Source of the DNA: Fructobacillus tropaeoli
GTDB lineage: Bacteria > Bacillota > Bacilli > Lactobacillales > Lactobacillaceae
NCBI RefSeq assembly: GCF_001047135.2
Contig: NZ_DF968081.1
Span: 114,611 to 178,610, forward strand
DNA: 64,000 nt
Direction of reading: 5' to 3'
In this document: positions 1 through 8,041 of the stretch, one piece after another
How the letters are laid out: every line of letters begins with the position of its first letter
How positions within the stretch are numbered: the first letter of the stretch is position 1
Translations under genes and position numbers: made by a program
The notes under the pieces: generated by a model
The model's database searches: none
The model's input: the letters and a program-made list of their open reading frames with translations, nothing else
What the model was told of the DNA's origin: nothing

Positions 1-326
1 ACCGAGGATGTACCACCATTACCACGCAATGAATCAAAAGTTCCGGTTGGAATTTGTTGACCATCTTGGTATGACCACGTAATGCTATCGGTCTTCACAA
101 TTCCTTGTTTGGCTAAATCAGTATAATTAAAAGTTTGTACCTGATTGTTAGTCTGAGTGGATGCATTTCCATCAGCAAAAGCTGGTGTGGTCAGCCCCTC
201 ACTAGCAAAAGTAAGGCCACCAGCAACGGCAAAAGCTGATATTGAAAGCACTACCCAATTCTTCTTGACTTTTTTCAGAACCTTACGTTCGTTAACTTTC
301 GTCAATTGCATTTTATTATACTTCAT
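1..326 (-). CDS. Secreted protein, N-terminal part only (runs off the left edge)
   Basis: The reading frame is open from an ATG at 324-326 to the window edge, about 108 codons. GGAGGG lies 8 bases upstream of the ATG. The N-terminus is long and very basic (Lys/Arg-rich over about 26 residues and ending KKVKKNW). A hydrophobic core around residues 27-42 follows, and then a likely signal-peptidase site after PAFA. This resembles the extended KxYKxGKxW signal peptides of large LAB exoproteins, although the exact consensus is not met. The mature start is Thr/Asn/Gln-rich and then carries a Trp- and Gly-containing stretch I do not recognise. It is probably a wall-associated or exported enzyme such as a glycan-active protein, but the function cannot be called from this fragment. 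Confidence 0.7.
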   Translation of the reverse strand, partial: MKYNKMQLTKVNERKVLKKVKKNWVVLSISAFAVAGGLTFASEGLTTPAFADGNASTQTNNQVQTFNYTDLAKQGIVKTDSITWSYQDGQQIPTGTFDSLRGNGGTSS

Positions 327-462
327 GAAAATAGCCCTCCATTTCAACTAATGAATCATCATTTTAAAACTTCTCCTTGTTAACTCGAGAACATTGTATC
401 AAATATATTTCTTTATGTACATTTTTGTTTCTATTGTATCTGTTTAGGTTAGATTATGTGCA

Positions 463-490
463 CAAAAAAAAGAACGCCGAAGCGTTCTTC
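463..490 (-). terminator. Rho-independent terminator of gapA
   Basis: The arms AAGAACGC and GCGTTCTT flank a CGAA tetraloop. On the minus strand the stem is followed by a run of eight T. It lies 15 bases after the gapA stop. Confidence 0.9.
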
Positions 491-504
491 CTTTATATAA
501 ATGA

Positions 505-1515
505 TTATACGTTTGCAAAGTGCAACAAAGTACGGATCATGTTTGAAGTGAAACCGTATTCGTTGTCGTACCATGAAACAGTCTTAACCAATTGCTTGTC
601 ACCGGCTTCGACGATTTGCGTTTGAGTAGCATCGAAAGTAGCACCGTGAGTGTCACCAATGATGTCTGATGAAACGATTTCGTCTTCGTTGTAGCCAAAT
701 GAGTCAGAAGCGGCTGCCTTCATAGCTGCATTGATTTCGTCTGCTGAAACCTTCTTTGACAAAACTGAAGTCAATTCAGTAACAGAACCGTCAACAACGG
801 CAACACGTTGTGCGTGACCGTCAACCTTACCCTTCAATTCTGGAACAACAAGGCCGATAGCCTTAGCAGCACCAGTTGAGTGAGGGATAGTGTTTACTGA
901 AGCAGTACGGTTTGAACGGAACTTCTTTGACTTAGGTCCATCCAAAATCATTTGAGTTGAAGTAAAGGCGTGGATAGTAGTCATCGTTGCCACTTCAACA
1001 CCGAATTGGTCTTGCAATACACGAGCCATTGGAGCCAATGACTGTGTAGTACATGAACCAGCTGAAACGATCTTGTCGTCAGCCTTCAAGATGTCTTGGT
1101 TTACACCATAAACAACAGTTGGTACATCACCAGCTGGAGCTGAGATCAAAACCTTCTTAGCACCTGCGTCCAAGTGGGCTTGTGACTTTTCGGCTGAAGT
1201 ATAGAAACCAGTAGCTTCCAATACATATTCAACACCATCGTTCTTAACCCAAGGAATGTTCTTTGCATCGCGTTCTGCATAAACAGTGTAGTGCTTACCG
1301 TTAACCACGATACCAGTTTCATCAGCAGAAACTTCAGCATCCAAAGTTCCATGAGTTGAGTCATACTTCAACAAGTATGCCAACATTGATGGGCTAGTCA
1401 AATCGTTGATGGCTGCAACTTCAACATCAGCTGCTGAGTCGCCAAGTTCCAAGATACGACGGAATGCCAAACGACCAATCCGACCGAATCCATTAATACC
1501 AATCTTCACAGTCAT
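505..1515 (-). CDS. gapA: Glyceraldehyde-3-phosphate dehydrogenase, type I
   Basis: This is the glycolytic NAD-dependent dehydrogenase that turns glyceraldehyde-3-phosphate into 1,3-bisphosphoglycerate in the cytosol. The protein is 336 residues, normal for the family. It starts with [15 protein letters not shown], the Rossmann fold signature. The catalytic Cys sits in [10 protein letters not shown] near residue 155, a slight variant of the usual SCTTNCLAP. The C-terminal WYDNEYG motif is present. The frame can be extended upstream by 19 codons, but the ATG at 1515 has GGAGG at the right distance, so I place the start there. The gene is monocistronic, with its own promoter and terminator. Here it is not followed by pgk-tpi, a split arrangement that is common in heterofermentative lactic acid bacteria. 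Confidence 0.97.
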   Translation of the reverse strand: MTVKIGINGFGRIGRLAFRRILELGDSAADVEVAAINDLTSPSMLAYLLKYDSTHGTLDAEVSADETGIVVNGKHYTVYAERDAKNIPWVKNDGVEYVLEATGFYTSAEKSQAHLDAGAKKVLISAPAGDVPTVVYGVNQDILKADDKIVSAGSCTTQSLAPMARVLQDQFGVEVATMTTIHAFTSTQMILDGPKSKKFRSNRTASVNTIPHSTGAAKAIGLVVPELKGKVDGHAQRVAVVDGSVTELTSVLSKKVSADEINAAMKAAASDSFGYNEDEIVSSDIIGDTHGATFDATQTQIVEAGDKQLVKTVSWYDNEYGFTSNMIRTLLHFANV

Positions 1516-1560
1516 GTGTGTAGACCTCCAATTAATTTTTTGACTTATGTCAACAAGGAC

Positions 1561-1591
1561 ATTATAACACAAAGGCTAGAAACCAGTGCAA
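1561..1591 (-). promoter_or_regulatory. Probable gapA promoter
   Basis: On the minus strand a perfect TATAAT (1561-1566) lies about 45 bases upstream of the gapA start. The best -35 is TTGCAC at 1586-1591. The 19-base spacer is long, so the -35 assignment is tentative. Confidence 0.5.
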
Positions 1592-1731
1592 GTGTTCACT
1601 AGAAATTGTTTGGAAAATTAACCATACCATTTCCTGATTTTGTCGGATAACTGAAAGAAAACTGTCTTTTTTATTCATTGAAATCCTTGCTATAATATTC
1701 CTATTATTATGAAACACATGGAGAGATGATT

Positions 1732-2223
1732 ATGAATAAATACTTTACTACCAAAACCATCACGACTTTGGCCGTGATTACTGCTTTAAACCTCGCCCTT
1801 TCTTATGTGGTGCGAATTCCAACACCAGGTGGCTACGTCAACCTAGTGGAAGCCGGTATTTTCTTAGTGGCACTATTGGGTAGCGCGCGTTCTGGCATGA
1901 TTGTTGGTGGTTTATCCGGTTTGCTCTTAGATCTTTTAGCCGGTTATGCCGCCTGGGCCCCCTTCTCTTTGGTCATTCACGGCTTAGAGGGTTACTTGGC
2001 CGGGTTGATTGGTGCTAAAAAATCAGTGATGAGCCAAACGATTGCCGTTATCGTGGCTTCCTTTGTCATGGTTGTCGGCTACTTCTTTGCCACAGCCTTC
2101 CTTTCACACAGCTGGGCGACCGGCTTTGCTTCAATCATCGGTAACATTGCCCAATGTGCCTTTGGTCTAATTATTGCCCTTGTCGTTCGTCCCGCTTTGT
2201 CAAAACGCGTGACCTTAAACTAA
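1732..2223 (+). CDS. ECF transporter substrate-binding (S) component
   Basis: This is a small integral membrane protein of 163 residues with about five to six hydrophobic segments. It is typical of the S components that capture a vitamin and dock to the shared EcfA-EcfA'-EcfT energy module encoded elsewhere. The family is suggested by the region PTPGGYVNLVEAGIFLVA and by the Gly/Ala-rich helix GSARSGMIVGGLSGLLLDLL, as in PF07155-type riboflavin/thiamine-precursor S components. The vitamin cannot be told from sequence. Two ATGs are close together; I chose 1732 because GGAGAG is 5-6 bases upstream of it but only about one base from 1726. A TATAAT at 1691-1696 gives it its own promoter. Confidence 0.75.
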   Translation: MNKYFTTKTITTLAVITALNLALSYVVRIPTPGGYVNLVEAGIFLVALLGSARSGMIVGGLSGLLLDLLAGYAAWAPFSLVIHGLEGYLAGLIGAKKSVMSQTIAVIVASFVMVVGYFFATAFLSHSWATGFASIIGNIAQCAFGLIIALVVRPALSKRVTLN

Positions 2224-2276
2224 TTGATGCAAGACAAGAAGCAACAAAAATAAAAAGCCTTGACCAACTGATGAAA

Positions 2277-2339
2277 AACCCAAGATTAGGATAACGAAAC
2301 TATGGGGGCCATCTGTTAACGTTGATTGGGCTTTTTTTC
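2277..2339 (+). terminator. Possible terminator after the ECF gene
   Basis: CCCAA (2279-2283) can pair with TTGGG (2326-2330), with an inner AACG/CGTT pairing. It is followed by eight T. The loop is long, so this is a weaker call than the other terminators. Confidence 0.45.
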
Positions 2340-2491
2340 TTTACCATTTATCTTTACAAACGCTTTTAATTTGTTTAATCAATGAACTAAACATGTAGAC
2401 AAAACGACAATTTGGTATAGTTTAGATTTCATTTCCAAATGAAACTGTGAGATAATCGTATTAAGCTTTCAACTTAGGAGGAATCTAGAAA

Positions 2492-3826
2492 ATGACAGCA
2501 TACGATTACGATGTTTTGTACCTCGGGGCCGGCCACGGGGCCTTTGATGGTGCACCACTCCTGGCTCAGGCCGGTAAAAAAGTCGCCTTTGTCGAAAAAG
2601 AAAAGGTCGGCGGAACCTGCCCAAATTGGGGTTGCAACGCCAAAGTTATCCTGGAAAACGCAGTTTCCTTACAACGTGAATTACGTGCTTCAAACGGCAT
2701 TGTTTCAGGTAGTGGCGACATTGACTGGACCAAGAACATGGCCCGTAAAAAGGAAATCATCGCCATCTTCCCAAACGCCATCCAAGGCGGGATGGAAGAA
2801 TTGGGCATCAAGTTCTACTTCGGTGCTGGTCGCTTAGCAGACGCCCACACTGTGACAATCGGTGATCAGACCGTTACGGCCGAAAACATCGTGATTGCCA
2901 CTGGTATGCACTCCCATCGCTTGGACATCCCCGGTGCTGAGTACCTCCACGATTCAAAGGACTTCTTGTCACTAGACCAAGCACCCGACAAGATGGTCAT
3001 TATTGGGGCGGGCTATATCGGCCTCGAAACTGCTTCAATGATGAACGCTGCGGGCGTTGCCGTCACGGTTATTCTTCGTTCCGACCGCGCTTTGCCTGAA
3101 TTTAACCAACGCTATAGCAATGCTTTGGTGCAAACCCTTGAAAAACAAGGCATTACATTCGTCAAGAATAGTCAGACTGAAAGTGTCGAACAAGTTACTT
3201 CCGGCTTTGCCGTTAAGACTTCAACCGGTACCTATGAAGCCGATTACGTCATGGATGCTACCGGTCGCACACCAAATACGGCCGACCTTGGTCTGGAAGA
3301 TTTGGGAATCGAATTCGACAAGGCCGGGATTGCGGTTAACGAATACCTCCAAACAGCCGTGCCGAATATTTATGCAACCGGCGACGTAGTGAAGAAGGAT
3401 CAGCCAAAGTTGACCCCAACAGCAACATTCGAATCCCAGTATGTTGCCAAGCGCCTCTTGGGCCAAGAGGACAAAGCCATCGACTATCCAGCTATCGGTA
3501 CCACAGTCTTCACGACCCCTCGTTTGGCTCAAGCCGGCGTAACACTCGATGAAGCTGCCGCTCACCCTGATCAATATGATGTCGTTGAAAAGGATGTCAT
3601 GGATGACTGGTACCGCATGGTCGATTACGAAAAGGAAGGCCACCTTTCATTGATTTATGACAAGGAAAAGCACTTGGTTGGTGCAATCGAAATTTCAGAA
3701 CACGCAGAGGACATCATCAATGCTCTCTTGCCTGCCATTGAATTCGCCTACACACCAGCACAACTCAGTCGCTTGGTCACAATTTTCCCAACGATTGGTT
3801 ATTCTGCTATCGGCGACCTTCTTTAA
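2492..3826 (+). CDS. FAD-dependent pyridine nucleotide-disulfide oxidoreductase, glutathione reductase-like
   Basis: This 444-residue flavoprotein is expected to move electrons from NAD(P)H through FAD to a redox-active disulfide. Visible motifs are an N-terminal FAD loop (YLGAGHGAFDG, near residue 10), the active disulfide in GGTCPNWGC (C-x4-C, near residue 45), the NAD(P) loop GAGYIGLETASM (near 172) and the FAD-binding ATGD motif (near 295). The C-terminal dimer domain ends in IFPTIGYSA, where classical glutathione or lipoamide reductases carry HPT..E. The usual catalytic His-Glu pair is therefore missing, as in a LAB subfamily I remember. The substrate is unknown; thiol or peroxide stress defence is likely. 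AGGAGG upstream of the ATG fixes the start. It is transcribed alone, between two terminators. Confidence 0.85.
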   Translation: MTAYDYDVLYLGAGHGAFDGAPLLAQAGKKVAFVEKEKVGGTCPNWGCNAKVILENAVSLQRELRASNGIVSGSGDIDWTKNMARKKEIIAIFPNAIQGGMEELGIKFYFGAGRLADAHTVTIGDQTVTAENIVIATGMHSHRLDIPGAEYLHDSKDFLSLDQAPDKMVIIGAGYIGLETASMMNAAGVAVTVILRSDRALPEFNQRYSNALVQTLEKQGITFVKNSQTESVEQVTSGFAVKTSTGTYEADYVMDATGRTPNTADLGLEDLGIEFDKAGIAVNEYLQTAVPNIYATGDVVKKDQPKLTPTATFESQYVAKRLLGQEDKAIDYPAIGTTVFTTPRLAQAGVTLDEAAAHPDQYDVVEKDVMDDWYRMVDYEKEGHLSLIYDKEKHLVGAIEISEHAEDIINALLPAIEFAYTPAQLSRLVTIFPTIGYSAIGDLL

Positions 3827-3877
3827 AATCAGAACTGATTTTAAAGCCCAAAGGAAACATTCCTTGGGGCTTTTTTA
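3825..3877 (+). terminator. Terminator preceded by an inverted AAATCAG pair
   Basis: AAAATCAG-AA-CTGATTTT (3825-3842) forms a short perfect hairpin that overlaps the stop codon. It is followed by a second stem, AGCCC-AAGGAA with TTCCTT-GGGCT, and six T. The second stem is the actual terminator. The first is an inverted pair of the over-represented heptamer described in the findings. Confidence 0.88.
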
Positions 3878-3931
3878 AAATAAATTTGTCGAAAGACGGC
3901 AGATAGTTTATACTTTCATTAGTCATTAATT

Positions 3932-4019
3932 GGTTCAGAGAAGCCAGATGATTTGCTTACGCTTAATTTTTAACACAATAAGACTATTCTCTGAACTTTT
4001 TTAGGGAATAGTCTTTTTT
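3932..4019 (+). promoter_or_regulatory. Transcription attenuator of the pyrF-pyrE operon (PyrR-type)
   Basis: The terminator stem AAGACTATTC/GGAATAGTCTT followed by TTTTTT (3980-4019) sits just before pyrF. TTCAGAGAA at 3934-3942 can pair with TTCTCTGAA at 3987-3995, which would destroy that terminator. The element TTCAGAGAAGCCAG resembles the anti-antiterminator loop bound by UMP-charged PyrR in Gram-positive bacteria. Reading: with UMP, PyrR favours termination; without it, pyrFE is transcribed. PyrR itself is not in the window, so its involvement is an inference. Confidence 0.7.
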
Positions 4020-4042
4020 CTTGCCCATGAAGGAGAGTAACC

Positions 4043-4756
4043 ATGGAAAAACCACTAATGATTGCCTTGGACTTTGACGACTTAGCCGCCGTCACTGCCT
4101 TTTTAGATCGTTTTCCCGACCCCAGCCAATTAACCGTCAAGGTCGGGATGGAGCTCTTCTACCAAGCTGGGCCAGCCATTATCACTGATTTAAAAAAGCG
4201 CGGTTGCGACATTTTCTTAGACCTCAAGCTCTTTGATATCCCCAACACCGTCCGCCAAGCAATGGCTCAAATCGGCCAACTCGGTGTCGACTATGTGACC
4301 GTTCATTCACTGGGTGGGTCTGCCATGTTGAAAGCTGCCAAAGAAGGTTTGGAAATCGGTGCGGCAAAGGCCGGCGTCGATGCCCCTGCCCTCCTGGCAG
4401 TCACAGAGCTAACTTCCATTTCCGATGAAGTCCTGAAAAACGAACAACACGCGGCCCTGCCAATGCAGGACCAAGTCTTGGCCTTAGCCCAAATGGCGGA
4501 CCAGGCCGGCTGCGACGGCGTTATCTGCTCCGCCTTGGAGTTGACAACACTCAACGCCCATTTGCGTCCTGATTTTCTCTTCGTTGTCCCTGGCATTCGC
4601 ATGCAAGAGGACCAAACGGGTGACCAAGTTCGCGTCGCTAGTCCCGACCAAGCAGCTGCGGACGGTGCCAAGGCCATCGTCGTTGGCCGGCCAATTACCA
4701 AGGCGAGCGACCCAGTTGCTGCTTGGCACCGCTATCAAAATGCTTGGCAAGGCTGA
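4043..4756 (+). CDS. pyrF: Orotidine-5'-phosphate decarboxylase
   Basis: This enzyme catalyses the last step of UMP synthesis, decarboxylating OMP. The protein is 237 residues, the usual size. It begins with a TIM-barrel strand, MIALDFDD. The catalytic D-x-K-x-x-D signature is visible as LDLKLFDIPNTV near residue 60. The phosphate-binding end, PGIRM followed by IVVGRPI, is present near the C-terminus. AAGGAGAG lies 9 bases before the ATG. It is followed by pyrE after 48 bases without a terminator, so the two form an operon under the attenuator upstream. The other pyr genes are not here. Confidence 0.97.
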   Translation: MEKPLMIALDFDDLAAVTAFLDRFPDPSQLTVKVGMELFYQAGPAIITDLKKRGCDIFLDLKLFDIPNTVRQAMAQIGQLGVDYVTVHSLGGSAMLKAAKEGLEIGAAKAGVDAPALLAVTELTSISDEVLKNEQHAALPMQDQVLALAQMADQAGCDGVICSALELTTLNAHLRPDFLFVVPGIRMQEDQTGDQVRVASPDQAAADGAKAIVVGRPITKASDPVAAWHRYQNAWQG

Positions 4757-4804
4757 TTTTTACCAACAAAAAGATATTAAAAGAAAGAATGAAAGGTTTT
4801 ACCC

Positions 4805-5440
4805 ATGACAGTTTCAACTGAAGCAATTCTCCAAGACTTAATCGATCACAGAATCGTCCAATTGAAGGTTGACGATACCTTCACCTTTGCCTCTGGCATC
4901 CAGTCACCAATCTATACCGACCTGCGCCAAACGATTTCTTATCCAACAACACGCCACGCCATCACCAAGGCCTTAGCCGAACTGATTAAGGAGCAATACC
5001 CTCAAGTATCAGTGATTGCCGGTGTTGCCACGGCCGGCATCCCCCAAGCAGCCCTAGTTGCTGCCGAATTAGACTTGCCAATGGTTTATGTTCGTTCCAA
5101 GCCAAAGGACCATGGTACCGGTCGCCAAGTCGAAGGTGTTATCCAAGCAGATGACCAAGTGGTCTTGATTGATGACCTGATTTCAACCGGCGGATCCGTC
5201 CTTGGTGCTGCGAAGGCTGTCAAAAACGAAGGCTTCAACGTAGCTGGTGTGGTTTCCATCTTCTCGTATGGTTTCCCAGATGCTGACAAGAACTTCCAAG
5301 AGGCTGGCTTTGCCTTTGCCCCACTTTTGACTTATACCGGCTTAATCAAGTTATTGGCCCACCAAAAGGTGATTAGTGATGAAGACCATGCCCGCCTAGC
5401 CAAGTGGCACCAAGACCCATGGGCTTGGCCACTGAAGTAA
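4805..5440 (+). CDS. pyrE: Orotate phosphoribosyltransferase
   Basis: This enzyme joins orotate to PRPP to make OMP, which the neighbouring pyrF product then decarboxylates. The protein is 211 residues. The PRPP-binding loop VVLIDDLISTGGS is clear near residue 120, and the flexible-loop region with Arg-Ser-Lys-Pro-Lys lies near 98-102. AAAGG precedes the ATG. It is second in the pyrF-pyrE operon and ends at a strong bidirectional terminator. Confidence 0.97.
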   Translation: MTVSTEAILQDLIDHRIVQLKVDDTFTFASGIQSPIYTDLRQTISYPTTRHAITKALAELIKEQYPQVSVIAGVATAGIPQAALVAAELDLPMVYVRSKPKDHGTGRQVEGVIQADDQVVLIDDLISTGGSVLGAAKAVKNEGFNVAGVVSIFSYGFPDADKNFQEAGFAFAPLLTYTGLIKLLAHQKVISDEDHARLAKWHQDPWAWPLK

Positions 5441-5520
5441 GACTTTATTGCCAGGTGGCCAGCGATTCCGCCATGCCACACTACTAACATTTTTCATACC
5501 CAGCGTTTCGTCAAACAAAC

Positions 5521-5556
5521 AAAAAAAGGTGGTTGCTCACGCAACCGCCTTTTTTA
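5521..5556. terminator. Bidirectional terminator between pyrE and metG
   Basis: The stem GGTGGTTGC/GCAACCGCC has a TCAC loop and is flanked by seven A on one side and six T on the other. It serves the convergent pyrE (+) and metG (-) transcripts. Confidence 0.92.
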
Positions 5557-5563
5557 CTGATTT

Positions 5564-7606
5564 TTATTCAATTCCTGAACCAGGTTCAATGACTTCTGGC
5601 AAAACCGAAACGGTCACAATGCCGTTCTTTTCGGCAGAAAGAATCATTCCTTCTGATAACTCGCCAGCCATCTTCCGTGGTGCCATATTGGCCACGATTG
5701 CCACTGTCTTGCCTAACAAGACTTCGGGCTCTGGGTACCATTGACGAATTCCCGACAAAATTTGACGTGGTTTGTCAGAACCATCATCCAAAGTGAACTT
5801 AATCAACTTCTTTGACTTTTCCACAAATTCAGCAGCCGTAATCTTAGCCGCCAAAATTTCGACCTTATCAAAATCGTCGTACTCAATCAAATCCTTATGT
5901 TGGATTTCTTCGCTCACTTCTTGCTCCTTTGCGCCCTGCTTAGCGGCTTCTTTGACTGCCCGGCCCTTACCCTTGGTATCCTTTGAGACCAATGAAGCAA
6001 TGTAGGCAACTTCTTCTTCCACATCCAAACGAGGGAAGATTGGTTCACCCTTGGCAACCACCTTCGTACCTGCTGGTACTTGATCGATGGCAAGTCCAAC
6101 CAGTGAAACACCCTTTTCAGGGTAGTCTAATCCAAGTTGAGCAAACATTTGTCGTGGCGCATCCGTCATGACTGGTTGCAACATTGCTGCAACTGCACGA
6201 AGTGCTCCAGCCAAGTGAGCCAAAACTGATTGCAAAGCTGCCTTCGCGTCTTCGTCTTCGCCTGACTTCTTAGCCAAAACCCAAGGCTCTGTTTCATCAA
6301 TATACTTGTTGGCACGACGAACAACACCCCAAACAGCTTCAAGCGCATCCGCTGTATGAACAGAACTCAAGTGTTGATTGTATTCTGTAATCTGCTTTTC
6401 AACAACCAGGTCCAAGTCCTCATCAAAATCAGTCTTGCCGGTTGTAAAGGCTGGAATCACACCATCTTCATACTTATTAATCATGGCTACCGTTCGATTC
6501 AAAAGGTTTCCCAAATCATTAGCCAAATCAAAGTTCACGCGTGACACAAAGTCTTCGGGTGAGAAGACCCCATCGTTGCCAAATGGCATTGAGCGCAACA
6601 GGTAGTAACGAACAGCGTCCAAGCCATAACGGGCCGTTAAGTCTTCAGGATAAATCACGTTCCCCTTTGACTTCGACATCTTGCCATCCTTCATCACCAG
6701 CCAACCGTGACCAATGATTTCCTTTGGCAATTCCAAACCGAGCGCATGCAACATGATTGGCCAGTAAATAATATGGAAACGAACAATTTCCTTTCCAACC
6801 AATTGCACATTAGCCGGCCAAAACTTCTTCAAAAGTGAATCATCAGCTGAATCGTAACCCAAGGCAGTAATATAGTTAGCCAAGGCATCAATCCAAACAT
6901 AAATGACGTGGCGTTCATCGCCTGGAACAGGAACACCCCAGTTCGAAGAAGTTCGTGTCACAGCCAAATCTTCCAAGCCCGGTAAAATGAAGTTTTGCAA
7001 CATTTCATTCATTCGTGCATGTGGTTGGACAAAATCAGGATGTGACTTGTAGTAATCAACCAACCAGTCGGCATACTTGGACATCTTGAAGAAGTATGAT
7101 TCTTCTTGAATCTTTTCGACTTCATGACCAGAAGGTGCCTTACCACCAATCATCTTACCGTTCTCATCACGGTAAACTTCAGCCAATTGTGATTCCGTGA
7201 AATACTCTTCATCGGAAACAGAGTACCAACCTTCGTATTGGCCCTTGTAGATGTCGCCTTGGTCCAATAATTGCTGGAAGATCTTCTGGACAGCCTTTTC
7301 GTGGCCTTCGTCAGTCGTTCGAATAAACTTATCATATGAAATACCCATCAATGACCACAGGTCCTTGATGTCCTTAATCATCTTGTCCAAATATTCGATT
7401 TCACTTGTACCGGCTTCGTTCGCCTTCTTTTGAATCTTTTCCCCGTGTTCATCGGTTCCAGTCAAAAAGAAGACGTCTTCATCCAAAAGACGGTGGTAAC
7501 GAGCAGTGGCATCCGCCAAAACTGTCGTATAAGTATTTCCCAATTGTAGCTTTCCTGATGGATAGTAAATTGGGGTTGTGATATAAAATGTTTTCTTGTC
7601 TGACAT
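5564..7606 (-). CDS. metG: Methionyl-tRNA synthetase
   Basis: This enzyme charges tRNA-Met with methionine. The 680-residue protein has a class I catalytic core with the HIGH-type motif YPSGKLQLGN at about residues 15-24, in the diverged LAB form. KMSKS (GKMSKSKGN) lies near residue 305, followed by an anticodon-binding helical domain. A C-terminal EMAPII/CsaA-like tRNA-binding domain runs from about 575 to 680. A Lys/Glu-rich linker around 545-575 joins the last two. The start at 7606 has AAAGGAC nearby. The gene stands alone. I see no T-box ahead of it, unlike valS. Confidence 0.96.
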   Translation of the reverse strand: MSDKKTFYITTPIYYPSGKLQLGNTYTTVLADATARYHRLLDEDVFFLTGTDEHGEKIQKKANEAGTSEIEYLDKMIKDIKDLWSLMGISYDKFIRTTDEGHEKAVQKIFQQLLDQGDIYKGQYEGWYSVSDEEYFTESQLAEVYRDENGKMIGGKAPSGHEVEKIQEESYFFKMSKYADWLVDYYKSHPDFVQPHARMNEMLQNFILPGLEDLAVTRTSSNWGVPVPGDERHVIYVWIDALANYITALGYDSADDSLLKKFWPANVQLVGKEIVRFHIIYWPIMLHALGLELPKEIIGHGWLVMKDGKMSKSKGNVIYPEDLTARYGLDAVRYYLLRSMPFGNDGVFSPEDFVSRVNFDLANDLGNLLNRTVAMINKYEDGVIPAFTTGKTDFDEDLDLVVEKQITEYNQHLSSVHTADALEAVWGVVRRANKYIDETEPWVLAKKSGEDEDAKAALQSVLAHLAGALRAVAAMLQPVMTDAPRQMFAQLGLDYPEKGVSLVGLAIDQVPAGTKVVAKGEPIFPRLDVEEEVAYIASLVSKDTKGKGRAVKEAAKQGAKEQEVSEEIQHKDLIEYDDFDKVEILAAKITAAEFVEKSKKLIKFTLDDGSDKPRQILSGIRQWYPEPEVLLGKTVAIVANMAPRKMAGELSEGMILSAEKNGIVTVSVLPEVIEPGSGIE

Positions 7607-7818
7607 ATGAGTCCTTTCTGGTCAAATGATGACCGATACCATGTTTTCATTATAGCAAAAGCCGGCTAGCCCGACTAGGTGGCCGAACAAGCATTCAGTC
7701 AGACTTTCCAGTAAACCATTTTGGAAAAATCAGCAATAAAAGCCGAACAATCGCTTTTAACCGACTATTTTGAAAGTAAACCAATTTTGTCTTTTTTGGC
7801 AAAATCAGTTCAATTCTG

Positions 7819-7847
7819 TTGACAAAGTTTTCTTGTCCCGTTACACT
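7819..7847 (+). promoter_or_regulatory. Strong promoter of the amino-acid ABC operon
   Basis: TTGACA (7819-7824) and TACACT (7842-7847) are separated by exactly 17 bases. The transcript would start near 7854, giving a leader of about 185 bases before the first large gene. Confidence 0.82.
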
Positions 7848-7872
7848 GATAAAAAGAAATCGGAGAAGATTA

Positions 7873-7941
7873 ATGTTAGCTAAAAACTTAACTAACAACC
7901 CAAACATGACTGCGGTAAAGTGTTACTTACCGCTTTTTTAG
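7873..7941 (+). CDS. Putative 22-residue leader peptide
   Basis: This short frame has GGAGAAG seven bases before its ATG. It encodes 22 residues rich in Asn (four AAC codons, at positions 5, 8, 9 and 11) with one Cys at position 17. Its last ten codons and stop lie inside the first terminator hairpin of the leader. A translating ribosome would therefore open that hairpin, while a stall would change the folding. This is the layout of an attenuation leader for an amino-acid transport operon. The sensed amino acid is not certain; Asn is suggested by the codon run and Cys by its single codon. It is too short for family searches. Confidence 0.55.
   Translation: MLAKNLTNNPNMTAVKCYLPLF
7912..7939 (+). 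terminator. Attenuator hairpin 1 inside the leader peptide
   Basis: GCGGTAA-GT pairs with ACTTACCGC, and TTTTTTAG follows directly. It overlaps the end of the leader reading frame. Confidence 0.7.
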
Positions 7942-7967
7942 GGTGGGTCTATCTGATTTACAGACGT

Positions 7968-8007
7968 AAAAACCGCCCTTGGTGTACACTAGGGGCGGTT
8001 TTATTTT
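7968..8007 (+). terminator. Attenuator hairpin 2 before the binding-protein gene
   Basis: AAAACCGCCC and GGGCGGTTTT form a 10-base-pair stem around a 14-base loop, followed by ATTTT. It lies about 35 bases upstream of the binding-protein start. It is a second terminator in series, or an antiterminator partner. Confidence 0.7.
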
Positions 8008-8041
8008 GCACTGTTTTACCTAATTGAGGAGAAGAAGTAAG

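Noticed and set aside
157..351. Plus-strand frame of 64 codons at the left end
   Set aside because: It lies antisense to the signal peptide of the secreted protein, which has a good ribosome site and a sensible translation; the plus frame has neither.
7695..7907. Minus-strand frame of 70 codons between metG and the ABC operon
   Set aside because: It covers the promoter and leader peptide of the plus-strand operon and has no ribosome site; its hydrophobic look comes from T-rich DNA.
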